A stretch of DNA of 59,246 nt from an uncultured bacterium. Its GTDB lineage: Bacteria; Bacillota; Clostridia; Oscillospirales; Oscillospiraceae. The position numbers were made by a program, and so were the translations under genes. The notes below the pieces were generated by a model, which did no database searches, was not told the DNA's origin, and saw nothing but the letters and a program-made list of their open reading frames with translations. Where the stretch lies: NCBI GenBank assembly GCA_949293245.1, contig CASFCS010000006.1, positions 1 to 59,246 on the forward strand, given 5' to 3'. This document shows positions 57,152-59,246 of the stretch, piece by piece (the first letter of the stretch is position 1; each line of letters begins with the position of its first letter).

Positions 57152-58189
57152 ATGAAGTATGCAAAATTAGGGAATTCTGCTCTCACCGTCTCTCGTATCT
57201 GCATGGGTTGCATGGGGTTTGGTGACGCCCAAAACGGTCAGCACTCCTGGACCATTGACGAGGCCCACTCCCGGGAGATCATTAAGCGGGGGCTGGAACT
57301 GGGCGTCAATTTCTTCGATACTGCCATCGCCTACCAGAGCGGCACCAGTGAGCAGTATTTGGGCCGGGCCCTGCGGGACTTTGCCAGGCGTGAGGATGTG
57401 GTGGTGGCCACCAAGTTTCTGCCCCGCACCAACGAGGAGATTGAGGCCGGCATCAGTGGCCAGGAGCATGTCCGGCGGATGCTGGACAAGAGCCTTCAGA
57501 ACCTGGGGATGGATCATGTAGACCTCTACATCTACCACATGTGGGATTACCAGACCCCCCTATATGACATCATGGAGGGACTGAACAACGCAGTCAAGGC
57601 GGGCAAGACTCGGTATATCGGCATCTCCAACTGCTTTGCCTGGCAGCTCGCCAAGGCCAACGCCCTGGCGGAGAAAGAAGGGTTTGCCAAATTCGTCTCC
57701 GTCCAGGGGCACTACAACCTGATCTTCCGGGAGGAGGAACGGGAGATGGTCCCCTACTGCCGGGAAGAGAACATCGCCATGACGCCGTACAGCGCCCTGG
57801 CCGGCGGGCGGCTGTCCAAACGCCCCGGTGAGACCTCCAAACGGCTCCGGGAGGACAGCTACGCACAGCTGAAATATGATGGGGCGCACGACCAGGACAC
57901 GCCCATTTTGGCCCGGGTGGCGGAGCTGGCGGAGGGCCGGGGTGTATCCATGACGGAGATCTCTCTGGCCTGGCTGCTGACCCGTGTCACCGCTCCGGTA
58001 GTCGGGGCTACGAAACTTCATCATATCGAGGGAGCGGCCAAAGCGGCGGATCTCGCCCTGTCGGCGGAGGAGTGCACCTACCTGGAGGAGCTCTACACGC
58101 CCCACTCCCTGGTGGGTGTCATGGCCCAGAATACAGCCGCTGCGGCAAAAAAGGATCACGTTTGGTCCACCGGTAATCAGATCATCTGA
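57152..58189 (+). CDS. Aldo/keto reductase paired with cytosolic flavodoxin
   Basis: The 345-aa AKR has Asp56, Tyr61, Lys88 and His129 (NFFDTAIAYQSG, VATKFLP, YIYHMWD), and C-terminal TAPVVGATKLHHIEGAAKA. It is the YhdN/IolS-like long branch. It starts 10 bp after the flavodoxin. The co-operon suggests a shared redox task. Confidence 0.93.
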   Translation: MKYAKLGNSALTVSRICMGCMGFGDAQNGQHSWTIDEAHSREIIKRGLELGVNFFDTAIAYQSGTSEQYLGRALRDFARREDVVVATKFLPRTNEEIEAGISGQEHVRRMLDKSLQNLGMDHVDLYIYHMWDYQTPLYDIMEGLNNAVKAGKTRYIGISNCFAWQLAKANALAEKEGFAKFVSVQGHYNLIFREEEREMVPYCREENIAMTPYSALAGGRLSKRPGETSKRLREDSYAQLKYDGAHDQDTPILARVAELAEGRGVSMTEISLAWLLTRVTAPVVGATKLHHIEGAAKAADLALSAEECTYLEELYTPHSLVGVMAQNTAAAAKKDHVWSTGNQII

Positions 58190-58530
58190 GCAATAAGTAC
58201 AGGCAAATGCGGCATATTGTTTCGTCCCTTCTGTGAGGGGGCGCAGCAAACGTGGTTTTGTTAACAGGTGCCGGTGGTCAGGTAGGAACCGCAATCCTGA
58301 AGGCGCTATCCGCCCGGGGTATTTCGTACGGGCTAGGATTCATTGTCCAGCATAACGAGAGGCGGCACTGGCGGCAGGGGCCACAGAGGTTGTAGTTGGC
58401 GATATGACGGTACCGGAAGATGCATCTCTGGCGATGGAGGGGATTGATACAATTCTCTTTATCTGCAATGCGGCCAATCCGGATGCATGAGGTTTGTAAA
58501 AAGGCGGCGGTTAATAGGGATTACCTCCAA
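58190..58530. other. Stretch with an SDR remnant
   Basis: Besides the remnant listed separately I see no gene. Confidence 0.5.
58255..58490 (+). pseudogene. Frameshifted remnant of a NmrA-like NAD(P)-binding protein
   Basis: One frame reads LLTGAGGQVGTAILKALSAR (Rossmann GxGGxxG), and after a shift near 58350 a second frame continues AALAAGATEVVVGDMTVPED and ends ICNAANPDA-stop. Together they match the first 70-80 residues of NmrA/SDR a-type NAD(P)H-binding proteins (about 280 aa). The start codon is lost and most of the gene missing, so it is a decayed copy. Confidence 0.65.
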
Positions 58531-58536
58531 TGGGCA

Positions 58537-58588
58537 TAAAAAAAGAGGGGCCCGCTGTTTGTAGCCCGACAGCAACAACGGGTCCCTC
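58537..58588 (-). terminator. Minus-strand terminator of the KilA-N side
   Basis: GAGGGGCCCGCTGTT pairs with AACAACGGGTCCCTC (two mismatches); on the minus strand CTCTTTTTTT follows. It ends transcription from the right-edge genes. Confidence 0.75.
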
Positions 58589-58599
58589 ACTGGTGTTCT

Positions 58600-58909
58600 C
58601 TACAGATTCATTGCTGCTTCCTGGAGCGCTTTCATCTTTTTCTTCAGGTTCGGGACCTTCCTCCAGGAAAAAGTCGGTGGCCCGATATAGCTCTGTGAGT
58701 TGCTCACACCTGAAATGCAAGAACGGGCCATCAGTGAAGTGCAAAAAGGGAATGCAAAGAGGGTCTGCGAATTGTTCGGTAGCATTTTTTGAAAAGACAG
58801 GGAAACGGTTGAGCTGCGGGCCCATCATTTTGAAAAGAAGTTGCAAAAAATCCGTGAAATCATTGATTCCACGGATTTTCATGGAACATCGCAACACTAT
58901 AGATGCCAC
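58600..58909 (-). pseudogene. Uncharacterised frame-disrupted gene remnant
   Basis: One minus-strand frame ends at 58600 with WRKVPNLKKKMKALQEAAMNL just before the terminator, which looks like a true C-terminus; the preceding residues that look coding (MKIRGINDFTDFLQLLF) lie in another frame. I cannot name the family. A frameshift between them is inferred. Confidence 0.3.
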
Positions 58910-58945
58910 GGCCTTCGCCCATTCGCAAGCGTCCAGTATATTTTT

Positions 58946-59246
58946 TTACTCCATGGGAGATGGCTCTCCGCTATGAGCCTCCAGAGCTTCGATGCGGTGA
59001 TCCTGCGTCAAGATCTCCATCTGGCTGATGGCGATGGCGTTGAGTTTTGTCAGCCGCTCGGCCTGGGACATCCCTTCGCTGATGAACACCGCATTCAGGT
59101 TTTCCAGATTGGACAGGCAGACCAGCTGAGAGACATTGGCATAGTCGCGGATATTCCCTTTCAGATCGGGATGGCTGTCCCGCCACTGCTTTGCAGTCAT
59201 ACCGAACAGGGCCATGTTCAACACATCGGCTTCACTGGCATACACC
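58946..59246 (-). CDS. KilA-N domain protein, C-terminal part (runs off the right edge)
   Basis: The 99 visible residues (YASEADVLNMALFGMTAKQW, GNIRDYANVSQLVCLSNLEN, ISEGMSQAERLTKLNAIAIS) match the C-terminal region of KilA-N family proteins, which in gut Firmicutes come from phage or genomic islands and bind DNA through the N-terminal KilA-N fold (outside the window). The stop is at 58946. Role unknown. Confidence 0.75.
   Translation of the reverse strand, partial: VYASEADVLNMALFGMTAKQWRDSHPDLKGNIRDYANVSQLVCLSNLENLNAVFISEGMSQAERLTKLNAIAISQMEILTQDHRIEALEAHSGEPSPME

Noticed and set aside
58530..58976. Plus-strand frame of 148 codons at the right end
   Set aside because: It overlaps the minus-strand terminator and the KilA-N gene end and is low-complexity; the minus-strand reading fits better.

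Overview
The window looks like part of the chromosome of a GC-rich, spore-forming, anaerobic gut Firmicute. The complete spoIIIA operon, two SleB-type spore-cortex hydrolases, the nusB-xseA-xseB-ispA-dxs-tlyA-nadK-argR-recN gene order and the ylxM-ffh-rpsP-KH-rimM-trmD gene order fit Oscillospiraceae (Flavonifractor/Pseudoflavonifractor/Lawsonibacter-like). The genus is an inference from gene content and base composition; no database was searched.

Layout. (1) 1-735: the first codons of a Tn1549-type ICE replication initiator leave the left edge, followed by several hairpins and a tRNA-Ser(GGA) with a strong promoter. (2) 741-2646: two related secreted hydrolases (stalk-like domain plus SleB-type Hydrolase_2). 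(3) 2804-12323: a ten-gene minus-strand operon for transcription, isoprenoid precursors, DNA repair and arginine control, with an Asp23/Gls24 gene just beyond. (4) 13012-17801: spoIIIAA-AH, preceded by a sigma-E-like promoter. (5) 17925-22297: folD, lgt and a paired M16 protease operon. (6) 22638-27498: the SRP/ribosome-biogenesis operon, ending in an iron alcohol dehydrogenase. (7) 27638-36647: single-gene or short units: degV, a WYL regulator, galM, a LytTR two-component pair, a GH2 glycosidase, and a DivIVA-like gene coupled to a lone fumarase beta subunit.

From about 36.8 kb to the right edge the character changes. Base composition drops in places, the region is full of regulators (AraC, ArsR, HxlR, two LysR, Rrf2, MerR), and at least five truncated genes lie between intact ones. 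This part holds a zinc/cadmium-type P1B ATPase with a separate HMA protein; a VTC-DUF4956-beta-helix lipoprotein operon; asnB; and a redox island with a flavin reductase, an EFR1 flavodoxin/ferredoxin, two flavodoxins and three aldo/keto reductases. The window ends in a KilA-N protein that runs off the edge.

The two most promising under-described systems are the VTC/DUF4956/Cthe_2159-like operon (42955-46038), which I read as a candidate polyphosphate-or-polymer synthesis and surface system, and the repeated flavodoxin plus aldo/keto reductase modules (53511-58189), each next to its own regulator. Several candidate operators can be read directly: two GATGTAA-N9-TTAC inverted repeats before the Rrf2 gene, T-N11-A palindromes next to both LysR genes, GTACT/AGTAC repeats in the HxlR-flavin reductase intergenic region, and a perfect palindrome over the degV start site.
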